NCBI RefSeq assembly: GCF_017308075.1
Contig: NZ_JAFKFX010000024.1
Location: forward strand, 372,001-436,000
Reading direction: 5' to 3'
Origin: Allobosea sp.
GTDB lineage: Bacteria; Pseudomonadota; Alphaproteobacteria; Rhizobiales; Beijerinckiaceae
Length of the DNA: 64,000 nt
In this document: positions 55,299 through 64,000 of the stretch, one piece after another
Layout of the letters: each line of letters opens with the position of its first letter
Numbering within the stretch: the first letter of the stretch is position 1
The notes under the pieces: generated by a model
The model's input: only the letters and a program-made list of their open reading frames with translations
What the model was told of the DNA's origin: nothing
Databases searched by the model: none
Program-made: the position numbers and the translations under genes

Positions 55299-56423
55299 CA
55301 GCGCTTCGGCGATGGCGGCCGCGGCGACGGCGTGGCCGTACGGGTTCCAGTGGGCATCCGAAATGTACTCGAAGCGCCTCTGGTTCTTCGCCCAATCCGC
55401 CGCGAAGACCGGATGCAGGTCGAGGAAGGGGATGCCGTGCCGGCCAGCCATCTCGGCGGCGATGCGGTTCAGCCGCAGCGCCTGACTGTCGTGCCCGGCA
55501 TAGATCGCCTGGCGCTCGCCATCCATGACGAGCTGCAGCCGGGCACCGATCGCCTCGGCCCGGGCCTTGATCCGCCCGAACAGGTAATCGGTGGCGACGC
55601 GGATATCGTTCTCCCGCGCCAGAACCCCGGCGAGATCGATATTGGCGGCATAGCCGCCCTCGCCTGCCGCCGTGCCTTGCGGCGCGCTCTGAGCCCGGGC
55701 TGGCCCGAGGATCGCGTCGACCAGGGTCTGCGGGCGCACCTGCCAGCGATAGAGAAGGAAACCGGCCGTCGCCGTCTGTCGCAGCTGCTCGAAGGCCCCG
55801 GGCCGCCAGGGCTCGGGCGGCACTTCACCGGTGACGCGGCCATTCTCGATACGCAGTTTCAGGAAGCTCGAGGTGTAGCGCCCCGGCTTGAAGACGAAGC
55901 TCTCGTCGAAATCATTATGGACCAGCATCACCACGATCTGGTCCGGCCGACGCTGTTCGACCTCGCGCTCGATCATCTGCAGATACTGGCTGAGCGGCGC
56001 CCCCGCGACGCCGAATCGATAGGCTTCGACCGTGCCCGCAGGCCCGAGCGCCGCCACCGTCTTTTCAGCGAAGCTGGCGTCGAAGGGGACCTGCAGGGCC
56101 TCGACGAAGCTGTCCCCGACGAAGGCGATGCGGGAGGTGCCGGGCCGGCGCGCGACCGGATAATCCGCCAGCGGCGAATTCCAGCCTTGCGCATTGATCG
56201 AGAATGGCGCGGCGATCTCGTCGCGCACGCGCCAGGTACCGGTCTGGCCCGGCTGATAGCGCACCACGCTATTGACGAACGCGTTGCGCGGCACGTCGCT
56301 GCCGGGCAGCACGAAGCGGAACAGCACCAGCTCGCAGAACAGCGCGAAGACCAGGATGCTGCCGGCCGAAACCGCGAGATTGATCAGGATCTCGCGGGCT
56401 CGGGAACGCTTCTTCGCGCTCAA
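55293..56423 (-). CDS. membrane-anchored SGNH/GDSL-type hydrolase
   Basis: A 376-residue protein. One membrane segment (about 14-36) is followed by an SGNH fold: block [12 protein letters not shown] (nucleophile Ser), a block with [12 protein letters not shown] carrying the oxyanion Asn, and block [13 protein letters not shown] with the Asp-His pair. It may be an esterase or an O-acetyl-handling enzyme acting on an envelope polymer. It appears to start at a TTG (56423) overlapping the prfB stop (TTGA), implying coupling to prfB. It ends inside repeat copy 2. Confidence 0.85.
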   Translation of the reverse strand: MSAKKRSRAREILINLAVSAGSILVFALFCELVLFRFVLPGSDVPRNAFVNSVVRYQPGQTGTWRVRDEIAAPFSINAQGWNSPLADYPVARRPGTSRIAFVGDSFVEALQVPFDASFAEKTVAALGPAGTVEAYRFGVAGAPLSQYLQMIEREVEQRRPDQIVVMLVHNDFDESFVFKPGRYTSSFLKLRIENGRVTGEVPPEPWRPGAFEQLRQTATAGFLLYRWQVRPQTLVDAILGPARAQSAPQGTAAGEGGYAANIDLAGVLARENDIRVATDYLFGRIKARAEAIGARLQLVMDGERQAIYAGHDSQALRLNRIAAEMAGRHGIPFLDLHPVFAADWAKNQRRFEYISDAHWNPYGHAVAAAAIAEALR

Positions 56424-57548
56424 TCGATGTCCTCGACTTCGACCTCGGTGCCGTAGACGCGCTGCGCCAGCGAGGCCTCCATGAACGGGTCGAGTTCGCC
56501 GTCGAGCACGTCGGACGGGGCCGTCGACGAGACGCCGGTGCGCAGGTCCTTCACCAGCTGGTAGGGCTGCAGCACATAGGAGCGGATCTGGTGGCCCCAG
56601 CCGATATCGGTCTTGGAGGCCTGCTCGGAATTCGCTTTCTCCTCGCGCTTCTTCAGCTCCAGCTCGTAGAGACGGGCACGCAGCATGTCCCAGGCCTTGG
56701 CCCGGTTCTTGTGCTGCGAACGCTCCTGCTGGCAGGCCACCGCGATCCCGGTCGGGATATGGGTGATGCGCACCGCCGAGTCGGTCGTGTTGACGTGCTG
56801 GCCGCCGGCGCCGGAGGAGCGATAGGTGTCGATCCGGCAGTCGGACTCCTTGATGTCGATCTGGATGCGGTCGTCGACCACCGGATAGACCCAGACCGAA
56901 GCGAACGAGGTCTGCCTGCGGGCGTTGGAGTCAAACGGCGAGATGCGTACCAGCCGGTGCACGCCGGACTCGGTCTTCAGCCAGCCATAGGCGTTGTGCC
57001 CCTTGAACTGGAGCGTCGCCGACTTGATGCCCGCCTGCTCGCCGTCCTGATAGTCGAGAACATCGACCTTGAACTTCCGCCGCTCGCCCCAGCGCCGATA
57101 CATGCGCAGCAGCATCTCGGCCCAGTCCTGGCTCTCGGTGCCGCCGGCGCCCGGATGGATTTCGACATAGGTGTCGAGCATGTCGGCCTCGCCCGACAGC
57201 AGGGTTTCGACCTGCCGGCGCGCCGCCTCAACCTCGACGGCCTTGATCGCCGCCTCGCCCTCGGAGACGGTGGCCTCGTCCTCTTCCATTTCGCCGAGCT
57301 CGATCAGCGTCAACGCGTCGTCGAGATCACGCTCGAGCTTGGTGATTCCGTTGATCTGGTCCTCGAGCGAAGTCCGCTCGCGCATCAGCTTCTGCGCGGT
57401 TTCGGCATCGTTCCAGAAATCGGGGCCTTCGGAGAGAGCGTTCAGCTCTGCGAGACGTCTTTGCGCGACATCCCAGTCAAAGATGCCTCCTCAGCAGTCC
57501 GATCGACTGCTTGGCGTTATCAAGTTGCGTCTGGATTTCTGGGCGCAT
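56420..57548 (-). CDS. prfB: peptide chain release factor 2 (programmed +1 frameshift)
   Basis: RF2 of 375 residues, read from ATG 57548 for 23 codons, then shifted +1 at CTT-TGA-C (57482-57476) into the main frame. The zero-frame peptide is [20 protein letters not shown] and continues after the shift with [20 protein letters not shown]. The stop-codon-reading motif is SPF (in [16 protein letters not shown]) and the catalytic loop is [10 protein letters not shown]. The usual RF2 length is kept only if the shift is used. The stop overlaps the SGNH gene start. Confidence 0.96.
57476..57491 (-). promoter_or_regulatory. programmed +1 frameshift site of prfB
   Basis: On the coding strand the site reads AGGAGG-CAT-CTT-TGA-C: a Shine-Dalgarno-like stimulator, a 3-base spacer, the slippery CTT and an in-frame UGA followed by C. 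The order and spacing are the same as in the known E. coli RF2 site (AGGGGGTATCTTTGAC). RF2 shortage lets the ribosome slip and make more RF2. Confidence 0.95.
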
Positions 57549-57653
57549 GATCGATGGTCGGCTTCCGTTGGGCTTCAGTCTTTGGCGTTGGCATAGGGGC
57601 GAAGGGCGGCGCTGTAAATGGCGAGGCGCGACTGGCCGGCTCTCCTGCTCGCC

Positions 57654-57923
57654 TCACTTGCCGAACTGGCAGGCGAGGCACTCGCGTCCGCAACGATATT
57701 CAGCCTTCCAATAGTGGGGATCGTCGAGAGCGCGATAGCTCACACCCGGCGCGAGCACATAGTGCCGGGCGAAGGGGCGCGACAGGATCACCAGCAGGTC
57801 ACAACCCGGTGGCCAGTCGCCAATCTCAGCGATCCGGTTGCCGCGGGTAAGCTCCGATTTCAGGATCGCCTGCAATGGCGGCGCCATGGTCGGCGCCGTC
57901 AACCTGCCCAGCGTCTCCCGCAA
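57654..57923 (-). CDS. small conserved-looking hypothetical protein
   Basis: An 89-residue protein between mrcA and prfB on the same strand, starting 4 bases after the mrcA stop codon. The sequence looks like a real folded protein: GNRIAEIGDWPPGCDLLVIL, RPFARHYVLAPGV and a C-terminal YRCGRECLACQ with three Cys that might bind a metal. An inner ATG at 57887 is an alternative start. Function unknown. The remaining gap to prfB (57549-57653) shows no gene. Confidence 0.6.
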   Translation of the reverse strand: MRETLGRLTAPTMAPPLQAILKSELTRGNRIAEIGDWPPGCDLLVILSRPFARHYVLAPGVSYRALDDPHYWKAEYRCGRECLACQFGK

Positions 57924-57927
57924 GCCG

Positions 57928-60378
57928 CTAGTACAGCCCGCCGGTGCCGGAGCCGACCGAGCGGCCGCCGGCCGGCGCGACGCTCAGCGCCCCGCCCGAA
58001 CCATCACCGGCCGCGCCGATCACCGAATAGCTGTCCGGCGGAGCCGTTCCCGGCTTGAAGGCCTCGAGGATGCCGCCCTCGCCGCCGGCGCGCATGCCGG
58101 TGCGCGGATCGACGCGGATCAGCTTGATGCCGGCCGGAACGCGGAACGGCGTCGCCGCCTTGTCCTTCAACGCCTGCATCATGAAGTCGCGGAAGATCGG
58201 TGCGGCGTACTGGCCGGCCGTCGCCGAGTTGCCCAGCGACTTCGGCTTGTCGAAGCCCATATAGACCCCGACGGCCAGATCCGGCGAGAACCCGACGAAC
58301 CAGACGTCCTTGGCGTCGTTGGTGGTGCCGGTCTTGCCGGCGAGCGGCTTGCCGACGGCCTTGACCACGGTCGCGGTACCGGCGTTGACGACGCCTTCCA
58401 GCATCGAGACCATCTGATAGGCGGTCAGCGGATCGAGCACCTGGTCGCGATTGTCGACCAGCCGCGGCTCGCGCTGATTGCTCCATTTCTCGGCGTTGCA
58501 GCCCTCGCAGACACGCTGGTCGTGCCGGTAGATCGTGGCGCCGAAACGGTCCTGGATGCGGTCGATCAGGGTCGGCCGGATGCGCTTGCCGCCATTGGCG
58601 AGCATCGAATAGGCCGCGGTCATCCGCATCACCGTGGTCTCGCCGGCGCCGAGCGACATCGAGAGCACCGGCAGCATGTCGTCATAGATGCCGAAGCGCC
58701 GCGCATATTCGGCGATCAGCGGCATGCCGACATCCTTGGCGAGACGCACCGTCATCAGGTTCTTCGAGAATTGGATGCCGTAGCGCAGCGTGCGCGGACC
58801 GGTGAACTTGCCGTCATAGTTGCTCGGCGCCCAGACGCCGAGCCCGCCGCCCTGATCGACCTCGATCGGCGCGTCGAGCACGATGCTCGACGGGGTGTAG
58901 CCATTGTCGAGCGCGGTCGCATAGACGAAGGGCTTGAAGGACGAACCGGGCTGGCGCAGCGCCTGCGTGGCGCGGTTGAACTCCGACTGGTCGTGCGAGA
59001 AGCCGCCGACCATGGCGAGGACGCGGCCGGAGAACGGGTCCATCACGGTGATCGCGCCATTCACCTCCGGCATCTGGCGCAGGCGCACCTGACCCGGCTT
59101 GCCATCGATCGGCTCGACATAGACGACATCGCCGACCGAGACCGCCTGCGAAACGCGCGTGCGCCTCGTCCAGCGGATGCCTTCGGAACCCAGGGTCGCG
59201 GTCTCGCGCTCCGGCCGGAGATGGCCGGAAGCCTCGCGGATCGGCTGCAAGCCGACACGAGCGCCGTCGCCGGCGACATCGAGCACGACGGCCAGGCGCC
59301 ATGGCTTGACGTCACCCAGCACCGGCAATTCGCCGATTGCGACACCCCATTCGCGGCCCGCCAGATCGAGCTTCTGCATCGCGCCGCGCCAGCCGCGCGC
59401 CTCGTCGAAGCGCACGAGACCGTCGACCAGGGCCTTGCGCGCCATCAGCTGCATCTTCGGATCGACGGTGGCACGCACCGAAAGCCCGCCCTCGAGCAGC
59501 TTCTTCTCGCCATAGCGGTCCTGGAGCTCGCGGCGAATCTCCTCCGCGAAGAAGCCGGCAGCGATATTGTTCGGCGAAACCGTGCGCGGATTGACGCCGA
59601 GCGGCTGGTTCTTGGCAGCGTCGGCTTCGGCCCGCTTGATCACGCCGTTCTCGGCCATGCGGTCGAGCACATAGTTGCGGCGCTCGATCGCGCGCTCGCG
59701 GTTCCGGAAGGGGTGCAGGTCGGTCGGCGCCTTCGGCAGCGCCGCCAGATAGGCCGCCTCCTGCACGTTCAGCTCGTGCACGGACTTGCCGAAATAGTTC
59801 AGCGCCGCGGCGGCGACGCCATAGCTGCCCTGCCCTGGCGCGGGAGCCCCGAGATAGATCTCGTTGAGGTAGAGCTCGAGGATCTTGTCCTTCGAATAGG
59901 TCGATTCGATTCGCAGCGCGATCAGCGCCTCGCGAATCTTGCGCTCGAGGCTCTGCTCGGAACCGACGAGGAAGTTCTTCGCGACCTGCTGGGTAATCGT
60001 CGAGGCGCCCTGCGGACGCCGCCCCGAGCCGCGATTGCGGAAGTTCGAGATCGCAGCGCGCGCCAGACCTTCGGGATCGACGCCGAAATGCTTGTAGAAA
60101 TTCTTGTCCTCGGCCGCGAGGAAAGCATCGATGATCAGCTTCGGCACCGCCTGGATCGGCAGATAGAGCCGGCGCTCCCGGGCGAATTCCGCGATCAGGC
60201 TGCCGTCACCGGCATGGACGCGGCTCATCACCGGCGGCTCGTAATTCCGCAGCTGAGCAGAATCGGGCAGGTCCTTCGAGTAATGCCAGACCAGCGCGGC
60301 CGCCCCCGCCACGCCGATGACGAAAAGGATCGTGCCGGCGGCGAACGCCCACCCGAAAAGGCGCAGAATGAACCGCAT
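57928..60378 (-). CDS. mrcA: penicillin-binding protein 1A
   Basis: An 816-residue class A PBP with an N-terminal membrane segment (8-32), a glycosyltransferase domain (about 55-230; AFLAAEDKNFYKHFGVD, GASTITQQVAKNF), an OB-like insert, and a transpeptidase domain with SSFK (in RQPGSSFKPFVYA), a SxN-region and KTG (LAGKTGTTND). It polymerises and cross-links peptidoglycan at the inner membrane. The C-terminal tail is glycine-rich. GAGG lies upstream of the ATG. It is followed on the same strand by the small hypothetical gene and prfB. Confidence 0.95.
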   Translation of the reverse strand: MRFILRLFGWAFAAGTILFVIGVAGAAALVWHYSKDLPDSAQLRNYEPPVMSRVHAGDGSLIAEFARERRLYLPIQAVPKLIIDAFLAAEDKNFYKHFGVDPEGLARAAISNFRNRGSGRRPQGASTITQQVAKNFLVGSEQSLERKIREALIALRIESTYSKDKILELYLNEIYLGAPAPGQGSYGVAAAALNYFGKSVHELNVQEAAYLAALPKAPTDLHPFRNRERAIERRNYVLDRMAENGVIKRAEADAAKNQPLGVNPRTVSPNNIAAGFFAEEIRRELQDRYGEKKLLEGGLSVRATVDPKMQLMARKALVDGLVRFDEARGWRGAMQKLDLAGREWGVAIGELPVLGDVKPWRLAVVLDVAGDGARVGLQPIREASGHLRPERETATLGSEGIRWTRRTRVSQAVSVGDVVYVEPIDGKPGQVRLRQMPEVNGAITVMDPFSGRVLAMVGGFSHDQSEFNRATQALRQPGSSFKPFVYATALDNGYTPSSIVLDAPIEVDQGGGLGVWAPSNYDGKFTGPRTLRYGIQFSKNLMTVRLAKDVGMPLIAEYARRFGIYDDMLPVLSMSLGAGETTVMRMTAAYSMLANGGKRIRPTLIDRIQDRFGATIYRHDQRVCEGCNAEKWSNQREPRLVDNRDQVLDPLTAYQMVSMLEGVVNAGTATVVKAVGKPLAGKTGTTNDAKDVWFVGFSPDLAVGVYMGFDKPKSLGNSATAGQYAAPIFRDFMMQALKDKAATPFRVPAGIKLIRVDPRTGMRAGGEGGILEAFKPGTAPPDSYSVIGAAGDGSGGALSVAPAGGRSVGSGTGGLY

Positions 60379-60532
60379 CGAGAACTTTGACCTCGTCTGA
60401 AGGCAGCGGCGTCGCTCGAATCGACAGCATGCCCTGCCCGGGTGATCGATCTTTCAACTTCACTCTATAACATGGCGGAAATGGCGGAACCGTGGCTGTA
60501 AGACCACAAGGTCTCATCTTCGGCCCGCTACG

Positions 60533-61774
60533 TCACCGCCGGCTCTCTGCTGCCTTGCCGGGCGCCTGGGTGCGCTCGAAATACTGATCGACCGCCGCCT
60601 GCACCGCCGTCACCGCCTGGGCCCGCCAGCTCTCGGAATTCAAGAGCTCGGCATCCTTCGGGCTCGACATGTAGCCGAGCTCGATCAGCACCGACGGCAC
60701 ATCGGGTGCAGTCAGCACCCTGAAGCCGGCCGAACGCAGCGGAACCTTGTGCATCTTGACCGAGCCGCCGAGCTTCTCGACGAGATTGCGCGCGAACATC
60801 GCCGAGAAGCCGCGCGTCTCGCGCTTGGCGAGATCCATCAGGATTCCCGCCACGTCCTGCACGTCCTCGCTGGCGTCGAGCCCGGCGACGGCGTCGGCCT
60901 GGTTTTCCTTGGCGGCGAGCCGCGCGGCTTCAGCGTCGCTGGCCCGCTCGGAGCCGGTATAGATCGTCGCGCCGCGGACCTCCTGCGCCTGCGTCAGCGA
61001 ATCCGCATGGATCGAGATGAACAGATGAGCATCGACGCTGCGGGCGATGCGGACGCGGTCGCCCAGCGGCACGAAACTGTCGTCGGCGCGCGTCATGATC
61101 ACACGATAGCGCCCCTGGGCCTCGAGCTGCTCCTTGAGCTTCTGCCCGAAGGCCAGGACCACTGACTTCTCGGCGATCGAGGCGACGACGGCCCCGGGAT
61201 CGATGCCGCCATGGCCGGGATCGATCACCACGATCCGGCGCTGATCGCCCTCGGCCTTCGGCTCGACCGGGACATGCGGCAGCCGCGCCTCGGCGGCGGC
61301 GGCGCGCGCCAACGCCGCGAATTCCTCGCGCCCCGTCCGTTTCAGCTCGATGACGAGCTCGCCGAAACCGCCGCGGAGCGGCTTGACCGATACGCCCGCG
61401 ACCGCGGCCGGTTGGGCCAGATCGAGGATCAGCCGGGCCCGGTCCGGCGTGAACAGGCCGAAACGGAAGCCGGAGACGAAGCCCGCCGACTTGCGAGCAC
61501 TCGCGGCTGGAATCTGGAAATTCACTGACGGCAAGTCGACGATGACGCGATCCGGCCCGGCCATCACGAAGGCGTTCGCGGCAACCGGACGCGACAGGGT
61601 GAGTGTCAGGCGGACCGCCTCGCCATGGCTTTCGAGGCGTGCTTCGCTCGCTACCGGAAAATCGCTGGTCGGCTTTCCCTGCGGATTTGCCGAAGCATCG
61701 CCCGCCGCGAGACAGAGCATCGACAGCAGCAGCGCCGGGCACGCGAATCGCCGCGCCGCGCCGGCAAGGCGCAC
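60533..61774 (-). CDS. periplasmic N-acetylmuramoyl-L-alanine amidase (AmiC type)
   Basis: A 413-residue exported protein with a signal peptide (ending DASA), an AMIN domain (about 45-150; RVIVDLPSVNFQ) and a zinc amidase_3 domain (about 190-400): VVIDPGHGGIDPGAV (first metal His), the metal Glu after, HLFISIHADS (His) and PSVLIELGYMS with the catalytic Glu. It cuts the amide bond between glycan and stem peptide during daughter-cell separation. The start is uncertain: the GTG at 61774 is used here, but the AGGAG at about 61815 would suit an upstream rare start. Confidence 0.9.
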   Translation of the reverse strand: MRLAGAARRFACPALLLSMLCLAAGDASANPQGKPTSDFPVASEARLESHGEAVRLTLTLSRPVAANAFVMAGPDRVIVDLPSVNFQIPAASARKSAGFVSGFRFGLFTPDRARLILDLAQPAAVAGVSVKPLRGGFGELVIELKRTGREEFAALARAAAAEARLPHVPVEPKAEGDQRRIVVIDPGHGGIDPGAVVASIAEKSVVLAFGQKLKEQLEAQGRYRVIMTRADDSFVPLGDRVRIARSVDAHLFISIHADSLTQAQEVRGATIYTGSERASDAEAARLAAKENQADAVAGLDASEDVQDVAGILMDLAKRETRGFSAMFARNLVEKLGGSVKMHKVPLRSAGFRVLTAPDVPSVLIELGYMSSPKDAELLNSESWRAQAVTAVQAAVDQYFERTQAPGKAAESRR

Positions 61775-61945
61775 AGCGACCGAGGCTGCGCAGAGATGAA
61801 GGCCCTGAGACAGGGGGCGGCTCCTAAATTCCCGGCGACGATACTTAAGGATTCTTAACCATAGCGCCGCGATCCGTTGACAATCGGTTACCACGGCGAG
61901 CCTGCACCGGAAACCGGCCGATTTCTTGTCCCGGCGCGTTCTCCC

Positions 61946-61973
61946 TTGCCAAATATGGCAAGCTGTCTGTAAT
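61946..61973 (+). promoter_or_regulatory. candidate sigma-70 promoter for rne, with overlapping palindrome
   Basis: TTGCCA and TGTAAT, each matching five of six consensus bases, are separated by 16 bases. The -35 overlaps a palindrome TTGCCA-AATA-TGGCAA (61946-61961) that could be an operator. It lies about 480 bases upstream of the rne ATG. Confidence 0.5.
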
Positions 61974-62456
61974 GGAGTCGGTCGCATCGTGATGGCTTCC
62001 GCCGCGCGCAGCAGGGTCGCAATAACCCGTTGACGCCCGACGAAAAAGCCAACCGGCCCGATCGCTTGAAGCGATCAGGATCGGCGCGAAGGCGGCCAGC
62101 AACAGATCGTCCGCGGACGGGCCGGCGTCAGGCAGAAATCGACGCCGGGTTCGGCATTCCGCGAGCGTGTCAACGCGGTGCGCTTCGCCTTGCGGCGGGA
62201 GCGCCGCAGGTCAAAGGTAAGATGTCGGGGCATACGACGCCGCTTCCCATTTCGGTGTTTCGTCGAGACCTTTCCGGTTGCGACGGGCTTTCTGCCCGTT
62301 CCGCCGCTCGCCTCCGCTATCCCTCCTTGGCTGATTTTTCTTCCCTGCAACATGCCGGCGCGAGCCGGCCGACGCGCGGCGCCCCTGCCCGCGGCAGCGG
62401 ATTCAGTTCCGCAGCCCGGCGGGTACCAAAGGCTGCCGCGCAGATGGACCTGTCCT
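61974..62456 (+). other. predicted long 5' leader of rne
   Basis: About 480 bases separate the candidate promoter from the rne ATG, with no convincing gene. Short hairpins are visible, such as GATCGC-TTGAA-GCGATC at 62060-62076 and ACGGGC/GCCCGT near 62285. In E. coli the rne leader mediates autoregulation by RNase E; a similar role here is inferred from length and position only. The segment 61775-61945 holds the divergent upstream region of the amidase gene and shows no gene. Confidence 0.45.
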
Positions 62457-64000
62457 ATGGCCAACAAGATGCTGATCGACGCCACCCACCCGGAAGAGAC
62501 CCGGGTCGTGGTGTCCCGCGGTTCCCGCATTGAGGAATTCGATTTCGAATCCGCCAGCCGAAAGCCGCTGCGCGGCAATATCTATCTGGCGAAGGTGACG
62601 CGGGTCGAACCGTCGCTCCAGGCTGCCTTCGTCGAATATGGCGGCAACCGCCACGGCTTCCTCGCCTTCTCCGAAATCCATCCCGACTACTACCAGATCC
62701 CGGTCGCCGACCGGCAGGCGCTGCTCGCCGAGGAAGAGCGCGCCGAGCGCGAGGAGGAACGCGACGAGGAGCGGCGCGAGAAGCGCGGCCGTCGCGACCG
62801 CGGCCGCCGTGGCGACCGTGACGGGCGCGCCAAGCGCGCCAGCAATGGCGACGAGACCGTCAGTGCCGAGGTCCAGGCCGAGAACGGCCAGGGCGAAGCC
62901 GAGCATATCGAGACCGACGGCAAGGAAGCCGCGATGGTCAACGAAGGCGCTCCGGCCTTCGGTGAGTATTTTGCGCCCGCCGTCGCCGAATCCGACAGCG
63001 AGAGCGTCGTCGAGAACGCCGCGCCGCTGACCTTCGAGACCACCGGCGAGCCTGAGGCCCAGGAAGCGCGCGCCCCGTCCGAGAGCGGCGACGAGTCCGG
63101 CCAGGACGAGAGCCGCCAGGACGAATCCGCTCAGGACGAGAACGGCGGAGACGACAGCAGCAATGACGACAATGGTGGCGACGACCACCAGGACGAACCC
63201 GAGCAGCTCGGCGGCGGCGACGCGCTGGACGACATGCCGGAGCGCCCGCGCCATTCGCGCCGCCAGTACAAGATCCAGGAGGTGATCAAGCGCCGCCAGA
63301 TCATCCTGGTCCAGGTCGTCAAGGAGGAGCGCGGCAACAAGGGCGCCGCCCTCACCACCTATCTCTCGCTCGCAGGCCGCTATTCCGTGCTGATGCCGAA
63401 CACCGGCAAGGGCGGCGGCATCTCGCGCAAGATCACCAATGCCGAAGACCGCAAGCGCCTGAAGGAGATCGCCCAGGAGCTCGAGGTTCCCGAGGGGATG
63501 GGCATCATCCTGCGCACGGCCGGCGCCTCGCGCACCAAGGTCGAGATCAAGCGCGACTACGAATATCTGATGCGGATGTGGGAGAGCGTGCGCGAACTGA
63601 CGCTCGGCTCCGTCGCGCCCGCGCTGGTCTATGAGGAGGGCAACCTCGTCAAGCGCTCGATCCGCGATCTCTACAACAAGGACATCGACGAGGTTCACGT
63701 CGCCGGCGAAGCGGCCTATCGCGAGGCCAAGGATTTCATGCGCATGCTCATGCCGAGCCATGCCAAGAGCGTGAAGGCCTATCGCGAGCAGACCCCGCTC
63801 TTCGCCGCCTTTGGCGTCGAGAGCCAGCTCGACGCGATGTTCTCGAACACCGTGACGCTGAAGTCGGGCGGCTACATCGTCATCAACCAGACCGAGGCGC
63901 TGGTCGCGATCGACATCAACTCCGGGCGCTCGACCCGTGAGCACAATATCGAGGACACCGCCCTCAAGACCAATCTCGAAGCGGCGGAGGAGATCTCCCG
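62457..64000 (+). CDS. rne: ribonuclease E, N-terminal part (runs off the window)
   Basis: The first 514 codons of the endoribonuclease that organises RNA decay. It begins MANKMLIDATHPEETRVVV. The S1 region starts near residue 35 (GNIYLAKVTRVEPSLQAAFV, HGFLAFSEIHPDYY) and is broken by a charged insertion (about 87-262) that is rich in Arg/Glu and then in Asp/Gln/Ser; the S1 strand resumes with VVKEERGNKGAALTTYLSL. A catalytic Asp is present in VAIDINSGRST. Such insertions are typical of alphaproteobacterial RNase E. The gene is cut by the right edge. Confidence 0.95.
   Translation, partial: MANKMLIDATHPEETRVVVSRGSRIEEFDFESASRKPLRGNIYLAKVTRVEPSLQAAFVEYGGNRHGFLAFSEIHPDYYQIPVADRQALLAEEERAEREEERDEERREKRGRRDRGRRGDRDGRAKRASNGDETVSAEVQAENGQGEAEHIETDGKEAAMVNEGAPAFGEYFAPAVAESDSESVVENAAPLTFETTGEPEAQEARAPSESGDESGQDESRQDESAQDENGGDDSSNDDNGGDDHQDEPEQLGGGDALDDMPERPRHSRRQYKIQEVIKRRQIILVQVVKEERGNKGAALTTYLSLAGRYSVLMPNTGKGGGISRKITNAEDRKRLKEIAQELEVPEGMGIILRTAGASRTKVEIKRDYEYLMRMWESVRELTLGSVAPALVYEEGNLVKRSIRDLYNKDIDEVHVAGEAAYREAKDFMRMLMPSHAKSVKAYREQTPLFAAFGVESQLDAMFSNTVTLKSGGYIVINQTEALVAIDINSGRSTREHNIEDTALKTNLEAAEEIS

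Noticed and set aside
57838-60390. An 850-codon open frame on the plus strand opposite mrcA
   Set aside because: It is antisense to a full, motif-complete PBP1a and its product is Arg/Ala/His-rich with no family pattern; long open antisense frames are expected at this GC content.
62403-63944. A 513-codon minus-strand frame opposite rne
   Set aside because: The plus strand encodes RNase E with catalytic motifs; the hydrophobic repeats of the minus-strand frame are the reverse reading of the acidic insertion.

Overview
This is a GC-rich window of roughly two-thirds G+C. It reads as the chromosome of an alphaproteobacterium of the order Hyphomicrobiales (Rhizobiales), possibly Bosea-like. The suggestion rests on the block prfB - small ORF - mrcA - N-acetylmuramoyl-L-alanine amidase - rne, an iscS-sufBCDST operon with an Irr-type ICE box, an acidic/basic insertion in the RNase E S1 region, and dispersed palindromic repeats of a kind common in this order. 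The genus is an inference from gene content only.

Region 1 (1-1807) holds a small hypothetical protein and a membrane-anchored M23 peptidase. Region 2 (2079-29921) is a type VI secretion (T6SS) locus. A minus-strand block encodes ClpV, TssG, TssF, TssE, Hcp, TssC, TssB, TssA and an OmpA-like protein. A plus-strand block encodes VgrG, a DUF6931-like protein, the FHA protein TagH, TssK, TssL, TssM, TagF, PppA and PpkA. A PAAR protein and an uncharacterised partner lie between them on the minus strand. TssJ was not found. The TagF/PppA/PpkA/FHA set implies threonine-phosphorylation control of firing.

Region 3 (30007-39884) is the most novel part. It carries a transposase-type zinc ribbon fused to a transmembrane segment and a lytic transglycosylase; a methyltransferase with a regulatory domain; a TPR-OmpA protein; an intact caspase-like (C14) protein; a protein with three tandem DUF4399 domains followed by a single-domain DUF4399 protein; and a pseudo-caspase (catalytic Cys replaced by Ala) fused to a formylglycine-generating-enzyme-like domain that recalls TagR of the Pseudomonas T6SS. 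With the DUF4347-like protein at the left edge, the locus holds three caspase-fold-like proteins. I propose that this set is an undescribed accessory or envelope-sensing module of the T6SS.

Region 4 (39966-46817) is the Fe-S assembly operon iscS-like/sufB/sufC/sufD/4-OT tautomerase/sufS/sufT, read leftwards. No sufA follows sufT. Region 5 (47108-64000) is housekeeping: an alpha/beta hydrolase, TyrS, a large AsmA/YhdP-like protein, a Bcp peroxiredoxin, a second M23 peptidase, an SGNH hydrolase, prfB with a programmed +1 frameshift, PBP1a, a periplasmic amidase and the start of rne, which runs off the window. No tRNA, rRNA, integrase, complete insertion sequence or CRISPR array was seen.
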